Assembly: GCA_036397555.1 (NCBI GenBank)
Contig: DASWIS010000008.1
Coordinates: forward strand, 796,501 to 860,500
Direction: 5' to 3'
Length of the DNA: 64,000 bases
Source of the DNA: Candidatus Zixiibacteriota bacterium
GTDB taxonomy: Bacteria > Zixibacteria > MSB-5A5 > WJJR01
The position numbers and the translations under genes were made by a program. Within the stretch, counting starts at the first letter, position 1. Each line of letters starts with the position of its first letter. Under the pieces are notes generated by a model. That model saw nothing but the letters and a program-made list of their open reading frames with translations. It was not told the DNA's origin and did not search any database. This document shows, piece after piece, positions 17,896 to 26,657 of this stretch.

Positions 17896-19154
17896 TGATG
17901 GTGCCCGACACATTGTCCGCATCGGCTCCGCGCCGCGCCGTGGTCTCGTGGTGTCTGTATGATTTCGCCAACTCGGTCTACGCAGCCGTCATTCCCGCCA
18001 CCGTGTGGTCAGCGTACTACGCCGGTGTGATCGTCGGTTCGGCGGGCGCCGGATCGCAGTGGTGGGGACGGGCCGTGTCACTGTCGATGGTTGCCGTCGC
18101 TGTCACATCGCCGTTCGTCGGCGCCGTCTCCGATTGGGCCGGGTGGCGCAAGCGGCTGCTGATCACGTATACGGCCCTCTCGGTCATTGCAACCGGACTG
18201 CTGGCGACCGTGCAGCCGGGGATGATCATTTATGGATTCATCCTCAGCGCGATCGCCGGATTCGGATTCGAAGGGGCGATGGTCTTCTATAATGCCTATC
18301 TCCCCGACCTGTCGCCCCCGGAACGCCGCGGTCGTCTCTCCGGCGTCGGGTTCGCCGTCGGCTACGCCGGGTCGTTCATTGGACTGTTGGCTGTGCTGCC
18401 CCTGGTCAATGCCGAGCACTACGCCGCATCGTTCGCCCTGGTCGCCCTGTTGTTCGGTGTTTTGGCGGTGCCCTCATTCCTGTGGCTGCCGCGTGACCAC
18501 GTGGGCACGCACAGTGTCTGGCATGCCGGACGGCTCGGATGGAGCGGTGCCTGGGCGACGACCCGGGACGTGCTGCGCCACTGCACGCTGCGGCGATTCC
18601 TCGCGTCATATTTTCTGTATGCCGACGGCGTCAACACCGTCATCGTCTTCTCGTCCATCTTTGCCAAAGAAGTGCTCGGTTTCGCGATGACCGATTTGAT
18701 CCTCGTGTACATCATCGTGCAGGTATCCGCGCTCATCGGCGCGGCGCTTTGGGCCAGGCCCACCGACACTTTGGGGCCGAAGTTTGTTGTGATGACCACC
18801 ATCATCCAGTGGAGCATTGTCGTCGGATTGATCTATTTCGTCCAATCCAGAACGATGTTTCTCATCGTTGCCGCCATCGCAGGCACCGGACTCGGAGCCA
18901 TTCAATCCGCCTCGCGGGCCCTGATGGCCTCGATGATCCCCCGCGGACGTGAGGGAGAGTTTTTCGGATTCTACAGCTTGTGCGGCAAGGCGTCAGCCGT
19001 ACTCGGGCCGCTTGTTTTCGGAGAAGTGGCCGCCGCCACCGACGGAAACCTGCGGTTGGCCGCGCTGTCGATCCTCTTCTTCTTTGTCGCCGGGGGCGTG
19101 CTGCTGTCGACGGTTCGCGCCGGTGGTCCGAGTGCCGAGCAGAAGGCGGTGTGA
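17895..19154 (+). CDS. MFS transporter, UMF1/Atg22 type
   Basis: A 419-residue integral membrane protein with about twelve membrane segments. The N-terminal motif WCLYDFANSVYAAVI is the hallmark of the UMF1/Atg22 family, and PDLSPPERRGRLSG in the loop after segment four resembles the MFS A-motif region. Yeast Atg22 exports amino acids from the vacuole; bacterial members are uncharacterised, so an amino-acid efflux role fits the preceding aminotransferase but is inference. Start ATG 17895 overlaps the ilvE stop (TGATG). The gene ends 3 bases from the convergent regulator. Confidence 0.85.
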   Translation: MMVPDTLSASAPRRAVVSWCLYDFANSVYAAVIPATVWSAYYAGVIVGSAGAGSQWWGRAVSLSMVAVAVTSPFVGAVSDWAGWRKRLLITYTALSVIATGLLATVQPGMIIYGFILSAIAGFGFEGAMVFYNAYLPDLSPPERRGRLSGVGFAVGYAGSFIGLLAVLPLVNAEHYAASFALVALLFGVLAVPSFLWLPRDHVGTHSVWHAGRLGWSGAWATTRDVLRHCTLRRFLASYFLYADGVNTVIVFSSIFAKEVLGFAMTDLILVYIIVQVSALIGAALWARPTDTLGPKFVVMTTIIQWSIVVGLIYFVQSRTMFLIVAAIAGTGLGAIQSASRALMASMIPRGREGEFFGFYSLCGKASAVLGPLVFGEVAAATDGNLRLAALSILFFFVAGGVLLSTVRAGGPSAEQKAV

Positions 19155-19157
19155 CCG

Positions 19158-20546
19158 CTACACGTCATCGCCGCGTCGGCCGGAACGCGGATCGTCGAAC
19201 TTGTACTTGCTGATCTTGCGGTACAGCGTCGAGTTATCGATGCCGAGGATCTGCGCCGCCTTCGATTTCTGCCAGTCTGTTTGATTCAGAATCCAATAGA
19301 TGTAGGCCTTCTCGATTGACTCCAATGTCGGCACCGCTCCATCGGACGGTCCGTCCGTCGCTTCGGCCGATGTCGCCTGTCCCAGCTTGTCGGGAAAGTC
19401 GCTGATATCGAGCTCGTCTTTGCGCGTCAGGACAACCGCCCGCTCGATCACGTTTTGCAGCTCGCGCACGTTGCCCGGCCACGAGTAACTGTGCAGGCGT
19501 GCCGCCGCCGCAGGAGTCAATGTCTTGAGTGCGCATCCCGCGCGCTCGCAGCTTTGACGGACAAAATAATCGCTGAGCAGTTCAATATCGTCGCGGCGCT
19601 CTCGCAGCGGCGGCAAATAGATTTGGATGACATTCAGACGGTAGTACAAATCGGGACGGAATCGCTTGGCCCCGACAGCGCCTTCCAAATCAGCGTTCGT
19701 GGCGGCGATCAGGCGCACGTCAACCGGCTCGGCACTCGTCGAACCGATCGACGTGACCTGCTTGTCCTCCAACACGCGCAGCAGCTTGACCTGGATCGCG
19801 CCGGGAGTCTCGGCAATCTCGTCGAGAAACAGTGTGCCGCCGTTGGCGGCGCGAAAGAGCCCTTCATGATCCCGGATCGCTCCGGTAAACGATCCCTTCA
19901 CATGCCCGAAGAGCTCGCTTTCCAGCAATGTCTCCGGCAGAGCGCCGCAGTTGACGGCCAGAAACGGTTGATCACGTCGCGACGAGTACTGGTGGATGGC
20001 GCGCGCCAGCAGATCCTTTCCGGTGCCGCTCTCGCCACGGATCAGGATCGTCGCATCCGAACGTGCCGCCTGCGCCGCCGTGCGCTTGAGCTGATCGATG
20101 CGCGCGTCGGCGCCGAGAATCCGGTCGAATGCGCCGGCGACCCCGAGCTTCTCCTTCAGGACGCGGTTTTCCTTCTTGAGCGCCTTGGTCTCCAGCGCCT
20201 TGGCGACCGCGTGTTTGAGCTCGTCGACCTTGAACGGCTTGATGATATACTCATCCGCGCCCTTCTTGATCGCCTCGATCGCCGTGTCCACCGACGCGAA
20301 CGCCGTCATGACGATGAAGGGCACCTCATTATTGAGGCGGCGTGCTTCATCGAGGATTTCGATCCCCGACATTCCCGGCATCTTCAAATCCGCGATCACC
20401 AGATCGTAGCCGGTGCTTTTGAGGCGCGTCAGCGCGCGGTCCCCATCGGGCTCAGCGTCGACGGCATACCCTTCCCGCGTGAGCATGATGCTCATCATCT
20501 CCCGCAGCGACTGCTCGTCGTCGACAACCAGAATCCGATGCTGCAT
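19158..20546 (-). CDS. NtrC-family sigma-54 response regulator
   Basis: The 462-residue regulator has three parts. The receiver domain (1-120) has Asp53 as phospho-acceptor in [12 protein letters not shown] and the switch Lys in YIIKPFK. The AAA+ domain (about 140-375) has Walker A GESGTGKD, the sigma-54 contact motif in the form GSFTGA, Walker B TLFLDEI and [11 protein letters not shown] Fis-type helix-turn-helix ends it ([17 protein letters not shown]). It should activate sigma-54 promoters. No histidine kinase is adjacent. An open frame extends much further upstream on this strand, but it runs antisense through the divergent regulator; homology begins at [10 protein letters not shown], so I start there. 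Confidence 0.93.
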   Translation of the reverse strand: MQHRILVVDDEQSLREMMSIMLTREGYAVDAEPDGDRALTRLKSTGYDLVIADLKMPGMSGIEILDEARRLNNEVPFIVMTAFASVDTAIEAIKKGADEYIIKPFKVDELKHAVAKALETKALKKENRVLKEKLGVAGAFDRILGADARIDQLKRTAAQAARSDATILIRGESGTGKDLLARAIHQYSSRRDQPFLAVNCGALPETLLESELFGHVKGSFTGAIRDHEGLFRAANGGTLFLDEIAETPGAIQVKLLRVLEDKQVTSIGSTSAEPVDVRLIAATNADLEGAVGAKRFRPDLYYRLNVIQIYLPPLRERRDDIELLSDYFVRQSCERAGCALKTLTPAAAARLHSYSWPGNVRELQNVIERAVVLTRKDELDISDFPDKLGQATSAEATDGPSDGAVPTLESIEKAYIYWILNQTDWQKSKAAQILGIDNSTLYRKISKYKFDDPRSGRRGDDV

Positions 20547-20637
20547 AGCGCGTTGTCCGGACTGCCCCATCAAGGGGAGTATCGGCCGACGGCGGCGATC
20601 CGTTGACCGACTCGGTGCCGCGTCTAAATGTCGGGAA

Positions 20638-20651
20638 CGGGTTTCAACCCG
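20638..20651. promoter_or_regulatory. Inverted repeat between the divergent regulators
   Basis: CGGGTT-TC-AACCCG is a perfect 6-base inverted repeat with a 2-base centre, lying in the 189-base gap between the two divergent NtrC-type genes. A dyad here could be an operator for either regulator. No convincing -24/-12 (GG-N10-GC) promoter was identified beside it. If the rightward regulator used an ATG at 20628, this dyad would be coding, which I think less likely. Confidence 0.35.
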
Positions 20652-20735
20652 CGGACGGTTTCGCCGATAACTACTGTGTCGGGCTCCGGGCGGTCGTCGA
20701 CCGGCTGTCTCGTATCCCGTCACCGCAGGGACACT

Positions 20736-22166
20736 GTGACAACACGCCGAATCACCGTCTTGCTGGTCGATGACGACCCCGAGATCGCTCAGGCGGTCGC
20801 CAACTTCCTGTCGCCGGAACGCTTCCGTGTCGAAGTGGTCGGCGACGGTGCGCTGGTGCTGTCCACGGTCCGCCATGTGCAGCCCGATGTGATCTTGTTG
20901 GATGTCCACCTGCCGTCGATCAGCGGGCTGGACCTGCTCAAAGAGATCAAAGCGACCGCGGCATCGATTCCGGTGATCATCGTCTCCGGGCACGTCTCCA
21001 CCGACAACGCGATTGAAGCGATGAAACAAGGTGCATTCGAGTACGTCACCAAGCCGTTCCGTTTGGCGACATTGGAGCAAACGATCATCCGCGCCTGCGG
21101 ACGCGCCGCCGGTCCCTTCCCGCGCGACGACGAAGACGTTGTGCCCGCCGACGGCCAGATCATCGGCAAGTCGCCGGAAATCGTCGCGGTTGCGAAGATG
21201 ATCGGACAGGTCGCCGATGCCGACGCACCGGTGCTGCTCATGGGCGAATCGGGAACGGGCAAGGAATTGGTCGCCCGGGCCATCCATCGGAATTCGCGCC
21301 GCGCCGGAGCGACCTTTTGCTCCGTCAGTTGCGCTGCCTCCAACGAAGACTTCCTCGAAGCGGAACTCTTTGGCGGGATCGGCGGCTCGGAACGCGGACG
21401 GCCGGGACGGGCGGGAAAACTCGAGGAGGCAACCGGCGGAACCGTCTTTCTCGACGAAATCGCCGACTTGTCGCTGCTGGTGCAGAGCCGTCTGTTCCGC
21501 GTCCTCGATGACAACCTCATCGAGCACCCCGGTACACACGAAACCATCCACACCAATGTCCGGATCATCGCCGCGACGTCGCAGAGTCTGGTCGACCTGA
21601 TGAAAGAGGGGCGCTTCCGCGTCGACCTCTTTTATAAGCTGAAAGTTGTCTCGCTGTTTTTGCCGCCGCTGCGCGAGCGCAAAGCCGACATCCGTTTACT
21701 GAGCGACTATTTCATCCGCAAGTACTCGCGCCTGGCGCATCGTCCGCCCAAGCCGCTCGCGTCCAGGGCGTACGATCAACTGCTGCGGTACCATTGGCCC
21801 GGCAATGTCCGGGAACTGGAAAACGCCATTCATACCGCCGTCGTGCTCGCGCGCGAGGCCGAACTCATTCCCGAAGACTTCCCGATGCTCGCGGACGTGC
21901 GGCAGGCGGTGCCGCCCGATTTGGACAAGATGCACGGCGACTATTGCGACTTGTTCCGCCGCACCCTCCGACCCGCATTCGAGCAGATGGTCGGAAATTC
22001 CGAAGGGCGGATTTACACGGAACTGACCGCCGCGCTCGACGAGGCATTGGTCGAAGCGGCCCTGGAGGCGACACAAAACAACCAGGTCCGGGCCGCGCAG
22101 TTGTTGGGAATCTCACGCAACACGCTGCGCGAACGGATGCGCCGCTTTTCGATGGTCGCCAGTTGA
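20736..22166 (+). CDS. NtrC-like response regulator lacking the GAFTGA motif
   Basis: A 476-residue protein with the NtrC layout. The receiver domain has Asp56 in LLDVHLP and Lys in YVTKPFR. The AAA+ domain has Walker A GESGTGKE near residue 170, Walker B TVFLDEI at 236-242, and [10 protein letters not shown]. The Fis-like HTH at the C-terminus is RAAQLLGISRNTLRERM. The loop that should read GAFTGA is replaced by GGIGGSERGRPGRAGKLE (213-230), so productive contact with sigma-54 is unlikely. It may act as a sigma-70 regulator like NtrC of Rhodobacter or TyrR, or may repress. I chose GTG 20736, just before the receiver domain; ATG 20628 would add 36 atypical residues. Confidence 0.85.
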   Translation: MTTRRITVLLVDDDPEIAQAVANFLSPERFRVEVVGDGALVLSTVRHVQPDVILLDVHLPSISGLDLLKEIKATAASIPVIIVSGHVSTDNAIEAMKQGAFEYVTKPFRLATLEQTIIRACGRAAGPFPRDDEDVVPADGQIIGKSPEIVAVAKMIGQVADADAPVLLMGESGTGKELVARAIHRNSRRAGATFCSVSCAASNEDFLEAELFGGIGGSERGRPGRAGKLEEATGGTVFLDEIADLSLLVQSRLFRVLDDNLIEHPGTHETIHTNVRIIAATSQSLVDLMKEGRFRVDLFYKLKVVSLFLPPLRERKADIRLLSDYFIRKYSRLAHRPPKPLASRAYDQLLRYHWPGNVRELENAIHTAVVLAREAELIPEDFPMLADVRQAVPPDLDKMHGDYCDLFRRTLRPAFEQMVGNSEGRIYTELTAALDEALVEAALEATQNNQVRAAQLLGISRNTLRERMRRFSMVAS

Positions 22167-22239
22167 GCCGCAGCCAGGGAGGCAGGGAGCAGCGAAGACA
22201 ACGCAGACGGCGCAGACGGGGCCCCATCTCGCAATCGGT

Positions 22240-22255
22240 ATGGGACAATTCCCAT
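22240..22255. promoter_or_regulatory. Inverted repeat upstream of pilM
   Basis: ATGGGA-CAAT-TCCCAT is a perfect 6-base inverted repeat in the 274-base gap between the second regulator and pilM. The rest of this gap (22167-22440) holds a purine-rich stretch, short CGCAGACGG direct repeats at about 22202-22219, and a GGGGGAG ribosome site just before pilM. I see no clear sigma-70 or sigma-54 promoter. Confidence 0.3.
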
Positions 22256-22440
22256 CCCGTGTTCAACATGAGAAAAAACCCCTAAAACAGTCGCGTGCGT
22301 CGGCCGATGTGAGATTTAGGCGATCGCTTGATGTGCCGGTGGTCTCGGGGTGAGCGCACCGCATACACGGCGATTCCGATTGCATACGCAGAAGTGACGC
22401 CGACTCCGGGTGACGGAGTCCTTCCCAGACGGGGGAGATC

Positions 22441-23499
22441 ATGCAGATACCATTTTTTAAGAAACGTTCCCGCTCCGTGGCCGCGCTCGACATCGGCGCC
22501 AGTTCGTTGAAGTACGTGCGGCTCGACCGCCAGTCGGAAGGGTATGCCCTGTCGGCCGCAGGGATTCGGGAGTTGCCGACCGAAGCGATCGTCTCTCACG
22601 AGATCAAGGACCGCGACGCCATCATCTTCAACATTCAGAGTCTGATCGACCAGTGCGATCCCGGCACGACGGATGTTGTGGTCAGCGTCTCCGGCCACGG
22701 CGTCATCACCGACAAGTTTGAAGTTGAGCACAAATCGGGCGTCGAAGCCGAACAGGCGATTCTCTTCGAGGCCGAGCAGCGCAGCCCGTTCGACGTCGAT
22801 GATGTCTCCATGGATTACCACGTTTTGCGCGAGGACGCCGACCGCGGCAAGATGGAGGTGCTGCTGGTGGCGGCGCGCCGTGAGTTTTTGCAGGAGTACT
22901 TGAACCTCATCGAAGACGCCGGCTTAAAGACATCGCTCGTCGATACCGATGCCTTCGCGGTGCTCAACGCTTACGACATCAACTACGACATCGACCCCGA
23001 ACGCGTCACGGCGTTGATCAACATCGGGTTCGACACGACGAACGTCATCTTTCTAAAGGACGGGCGCTACCACTCGACACGCGACGTATCGGCGGGTGGA
23101 CGCATCCTTTATGAAGTCATTCAGCGCGAATTTCGTCTCAACCAGGAGTTGGCGCTCAAAGTGATCAAGGGCGAAATGACCGAGACCGTCGATCAGGACA
23201 TGCTGCGCGCCACCATTCAGTCGGCGTCCGATGACCTGCTCACCGGGCTGGAAGTCGCGTTCTCCTACTTCCGCACGCTGGCCAAGACCGACGCGGTCGA
23301 CTGGATCGTGTTGTCGGGCGGCGGGTCGATGGTGCCGTTTCTGCCCGAGTGTATCCAATCGAAGATGAACGTGCCGATCGAAATCGCCAATCCGTTGCGC
23401 AACGTCGAGTACGATCCCGAGCTGTTCGGCGGGGTCGATCCGGAACGCGTGGCGCCGCTGTTGGCGGTGGGAATCGGACTGGCGGCACGGGAGGCATAA
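22441..23499 (+). CDS. pilM: Type IV pilus assembly protein PilM
   Basis: A cytoplasmic actin-like ATPase of the pilus alignment subcomplex that recruits the N-terminus of PilN. The 352 residues begin with KKRSRSVAALDIGASSLKYVRL, the ATP phosphate-1 motif (DIGxxxxK). TALINIGFDTTNVIFL at about residue 181 is the phosphate-2 motif, and WIVLSGGGSMVPFL near residue 281 is the adenosine motif. GGGGGAG lies 7 bases before the ATG. It is the first gene of pilM-N-O-P-Q; no pilin, PilB/T ATPase or PilC gene is in the window. Confidence 0.93.
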   Translation: MQIPFFKKRSRSVAALDIGASSLKYVRLDRQSEGYALSAAGIRELPTEAIVSHEIKDRDAIIFNIQSLIDQCDPGTTDVVVSVSGHGVITDKFEVEHKSGVEAEQAILFEAEQRSPFDVDDVSMDYHVLREDADRGKMEVLLVAARREFLQEYLNLIEDAGLKTSLVDTDAFAVLNAYDINYDIDPERVTALINIGFDTTNVIFLKDGRYHSTRDVSAGGRILYEVIQREFRLNQELALKVIKGEMTETVDQDMLRATIQSASDDLLTGLEVAFSYFRTLAKTDAVDWIVLSGGGSMVPFLPECIQSKMNVPIEIANPLRNVEYDPELFGGVDPERVAPLLAVGIGLAAREA

Positions 23500-23503
23500 C
23501 GCG

Positions 23504-24241
23504 ATGACGATGATTCAGATCAACCTGCTTCCCCGTGAGATGCGCCGGACCTCCGGCGGCGTGGGGCTGTCCAAGAGCTCGCTGGTGGGCGTCGCGGCGC
23601 TGGCCGGTGTGATGGCGGTACTGGCGGGATTGACCTTCATGCAATCGGCGCGCCACAACGCCGTTCAGGGCGAAATTGCCCGCGCGCAAATCAAGGTCGA
23701 TGAACTGCGCGACGACATCGCCCTCGTCGATCGCTTGGAAGAGGTCAAAACGAAAATCCTGCGGCGCATGAACGCCATCGAGACGCTGGACAACCACCGG
23801 GGCTATTGGGTGCGCAACGTCGAGGACATTCTGGCGGTCATCCCCAGCTATCTGTGGCTCTCCGGGTTCCACCGCGAAGACCCCCGGAAAGCCGTGAAGG
23901 GCCAGGCCATCGATTCGACCCTGTTGTCGGAGAACCGCTATCTGCTCGACGGCTTCTGTTTTACGATCAGCAGTCTGGCCAATATGATTTTGAACATGCA
24001 GGACTCGCCGCGGTTCGAAAACGTTCAGTTGCGGCGCGCACAGATCAAGGATCTGAAGAAGCGCCACGTCTATGAATTCCAGGTCGCCTGCGAACTGATC
24101 CCGTTGGACGAGGCGACCGGCGGCATCGAAGACGTACCCGCGACATCCGTGACCGTCGGCAGTCGTCCGACCCAACGCGGCGCGGCGATGGCTGCGACAC
24201 CCGATTGGTACGACGCACCGGCCGAGGAGGCACGGCCATAA
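23504..24241 (+). CDS. pilN: Type IV pilus assembly protein PilN
   Basis: An inner-membrane protein of 245 residues. The N-terminus MTMIQINLLPREMRR holds the INLLP motif that docks onto PilM. One membrane helix follows (about 26-47, SLVGVAALAGVMAVLAGLTF), then a periplasmic coiled coil (about 50-90) and a ferredoxin-like globular region. The tail after residue 215 is polar and probably disordered. It is longer than typical PilN (about 180-200), mainly through an insertion around residues 120-150. It begins 4 bases after pilM. Confidence 0.88.
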   Translation: MTMIQINLLPREMRRTSGGVGLSKSSLVGVAALAGVMAVLAGLTFMQSARHNAVQGEIARAQIKVDELRDDIALVDRLEEVKTKILRRMNAIETLDNHRGYWVRNVEDILAVIPSYLWLSGFHREDPRKAVKGQAIDSTLLSENRYLLDGFCFTISSLANMILNMQDSPRFENVQLRRAQIKDLKKRHVYEFQVACELIPLDEATGGIEDVPATSVTVGSRPTQRGAAMAATPDWYDAPAEEARP

Positions 24242-24282
24242 CCATCATCAATCGACTCTGACCTCTTGGACAGGTGGATGCA

Positions 24283-24912
24283 ATGGATCTGAAAAACCCG
24301 CAAGTACAGAAGCTGTTGCTGCTGGTCATGGTCGGGCTGGTCGGTACCTACTTTTGGTACACGAAGGTCTATACCGACTACGAGCAGAAAATCGATGCCG
24401 GCTACATGCGTCTGGAGTCGCTGCAAACGGAGCTCGCCGAAGTCGAAATGAAGTTCCGTTCGCTCGAATCCCTGAAGGCCGAGTACACCGACCTGACGCA
24501 CCGCTACCGCCTCGTGGCGCAGTTGTTGCCCGAGCACAACCAGCTCTCGCCGCTGCTTTCGAAAATCCACGCTGCCGCGCTGGAAACGTCCTCGAAGATC
24601 GCGAAGGTCGTGCCGCTGACCAACGCCTCGGAGGGATTCTACGATCGCGAGAACTATCAATTGACGCTGCATTCGACTTATCACGACCTGGGGGACTTTC
24701 TATCCCGGCTGTCGAACATGCCGTTTATCGTCAATGTCAATCAGTTGGCCCTGAAGTCGGTGGACGAGCGCGAGTCGCCCGAAACGGTGGGCGGCGGATT
24801 CACGCTCACCGCCGAAATGCAGATTGCCACCTACCATGTCAAAGAGTCCGAGCGCCTCGTGCTGTTGGACAATCTGGACTTAACCGAAGGTAGCGGGGAA
24901 GCGGGTCTATGA
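24283..24912 (+). CDS. pilO: Type IV pilus assembly protein PilO
   Basis: A 209-residue bitopic inner-membrane protein that pairs with PilN. A short cytoplasmic start is followed by a membrane helix (about 9-26, KLLLLVMVGLVGTYFWYT). A coiled coil (30-70) and a periplasmic ferredoxin-like domain with YQLTLHSTYHDLGDFLSRLSN follow, as in PilO. I chose ATG 24283 because an AGGTGG ribosome site lies 5 bases before it; a GTG at 24274 in the same frame falls inside that site. The last codons overlap the next start by 4 bases. Confidence 0.88.
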   Translation: MDLKNPQVQKLLLLVMVGLVGTYFWYTKVYTDYEQKIDAGYMRLESLQTELAEVEMKFRSLESLKAEYTDLTHRYRLVAQLLPEHNQLSPLLSKIHAAALETSSKIAKVVPLTNASEGFYDRENYQLTLHSTYHDLGDFLSRLSNMPFIVNVNQLALKSVDERESPETVGGGFTLTAEMQIATYHVKESERLVLLDNLDLTEGSGEAGL

Positions 24913-26639
24913 TGAGTGCTCAGAGATCGTGCCGTTTGATCGCCGCCGCAGGCGCGGCCGCATTCCTTCTGGCGGGATCGCCGGCGCATGCCGCGACCCC
25001 CGTCAAAAGTGTGGCCATGCGACCGGTCGGCGACTTCACCGAACTGTCGATTCCCGTGCCCGGGGCGCTCTTATGCGAGCACTTCACCGTGGAACCGGGC
25101 AACGGCAAGCCCGCCCGCATCGTCCTGGATTTTTGCGATGCGACTCACGCCTTTGGCCAGAACGATTTCTCCAATCTGCCGCCGTGCGTCATCCGCGGCA
25201 TTCGCACCAGCCAGTATCGTGTCGAGCCGCAGCCGATCGTGCGTGTCGTGCTCGATCTGGAGCGCAACGCCACGTACACGGTCCGTCAGGACGCCAATTC
25301 TGTGATCGTGGCGATTGCCGATGCGCAGCGCCCGGCGTTTGCCGAGTGGCAGAGCGGGCGTTCGATCGCGCCGTCGCCGACGTCGTCGGGCAAGCCCGCA
25401 ATGGCGGCTGCCGAACAGAAAGCCCCTGCTTCAGTGCCACAAGTGACGAGCAAGCCGACCGTCGCAGCCAGCGACAAACCCGCGACGCAAACGGCGCCGA
25501 GCAAAACTCAGTCGCCGCCGCCAGCGCCGACTTTTGCGGATGCAAAAAAGAGCGCCGAGCCGAAACCGCAAGCGGCCGCCGCGGCAAAAAGCTCTTCGGA
25601 CGCAAAGCCGGCAGCGGCCGGACAGCCGGAGTCACCCCCGTCGCAACCGGTGCCCGCACAGGTGCCGACCGACATGGCTCAGTCGCCGGGGAAGGGGCCG
25701 CAGTCGAGTGAGAGTCCCGCTGATTTTATGGCGCGCATGACGCCGCCGCAAACGAGTCAGACGTTCGTCCCGCCGTCGGAACCGTTGGTGCTCGCTCCCG
25801 AGCACTTCTCCGGGAAGGACGAGTCCGCCACAAGCACCGATATGCCGATGTCGTCCGCGCCGGTGCAGCCGATGCCCCGCGTGACATCGGGCACAGCGTC
25901 GCGGCAGACTGAGGCGCAGGTATTTGCTTCGACCGGACCGCAGGTTGTTCGCTCCGGAGAAGGCGGCGATGCCGTGGCAGACGATGAGCGTTCGCTGCTG
26001 GAACGTCTCAAGCTCAAGTTCTTCGGCAATCAACGTGCGCCGCGCCCCTACACGACGACGGGTATCGACCCCGCGGCCGTCCCGTTCGACAGCACGGCCG
26101 ACCTGTTTGGTCCGCCGTCGCCGGGGCAGGCGCTCGATCGCGCCGCGTTGCTGGAACGCATTCGCGAGGCCGAACAACAGGCGGCCCAACGGTTCGGACA
26201 AGGCAAGCCCCTGCCACAAGAAGCCAGCGGACGGCACGACGTTTTCTACGATGACATGGGACGCACCGATCCCTTTGAGCAACTTCTCGACGGCCTTCGC
26301 TCGGGGTTCCTGACCAATGCCGTGCCGAACGTCGAGAGTCTGCGGATGGTCGGTGTCCTGCATGATGACTACGATGCCATGGCGCTGCTGGAAGACATGG
26401 AAGGGCACAGCTACATCCTGCGAGAGGGTGATCCGGTCGAGAATGGACACGTCGTGACGGTCCAGGACCAACGCGTGATCTTCCGGATTAACGACTACGG
26501 ATGGCTGCGCAACGTGGCGCTGCAACTCAGCCCGCGCAACGCCGATCCGACCAAGACGCTGGGAATGAATACACAGAACCGACCGGATCGAATTCAGTAT
26601 CAGGAAGAACCCATACCGACAGAAGGCAACGGCGAATAG
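24909..26639 (+). CDS. pilP: AMIN-domain / PilP-like fusion lipoprotein-type pilus protein
   Basis: A 576-residue exported protein in the pilP position. A signal peptide ends near AHAA (29), and there is no lipobox. An AMIN domain follows (about 33-138: FTELSIPV, PARIVLDFCD, IRGIRTSQY, VRVVLDLE). A roughly 300-residue low-complexity linker rich in Pro, Ala, Ser, Lys and Gln comes next. The C-terminal 130 residues look like PilP (GRTDPFEQLL, LRMVGVLHD, YILREGDPV, VVTVQDQRVIF). AMIN domains bind peptidoglycan and normally sit at the N-terminus of PilQ; here the secretin lacks one. The protein probably ties the PilNO platform to the wall and the secretin. Confidence 0.78.
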   Translation: MMSAQRSCRLIAAAGAAAFLLAGSPAHAATPVKSVAMRPVGDFTELSIPVPGALLCEHFTVEPGNGKPARIVLDFCDATHAFGQNDFSNLPPCVIRGIRTSQYRVEPQPIVRVVLDLERNATYTVRQDANSVIVAIADAQRPAFAEWQSGRSIAPSPTSSGKPAMAAAEQKAPASVPQVTSKPTVAASDKPATQTAPSKTQSPPPAPTFADAKKSAEPKPQAAAAAKSSSDAKPAAAGQPESPPSQPVPAQVPTDMAQSPGKGPQSSESPADFMARMTPPQTSQTFVPPSEPLVLAPEHFSGKDESATSTDMPMSSAPVQPMPRVTSGTASRQTEAQVFASTGPQVVRSGEGGDAVADDERSLLERLKLKFFGNQRAPRPYTTTGIDPAAVPFDSTADLFGPPSPGQALDRAALLERIREAEQQAAQRFGQGKPLPQEASGRHDVFYDDMGRTDPFEQLLDGLRSGFLTNAVPNVESLRMVGVLHDDYDAMALLEDMEGHSYILREGDPVENGHVVTVQDQRVIFRINDYGWLRNVALQLSPRNADPTKTLGMNTQNRPDRIQYQEEPIPTEGNGE

Positions 26640-26657
26640 AAACGGGGTGTCCGCGCT

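Noticed and set aside
19154-19158. Bidirectional terminator between the MFS gene and the convergent regulator
   Set aside because: The stop codons are only 3 bases apart and I see no hairpin there, so no terminator can be supported.
20547-21551. N-terminal extension of the minus-strand NtrC regulator by 335 residues
   Set aside because: The extension is antisense to the divergent regulator and has low-complexity Arg/Asp-rich sequence; homology starts at [10 protein letters not shown].
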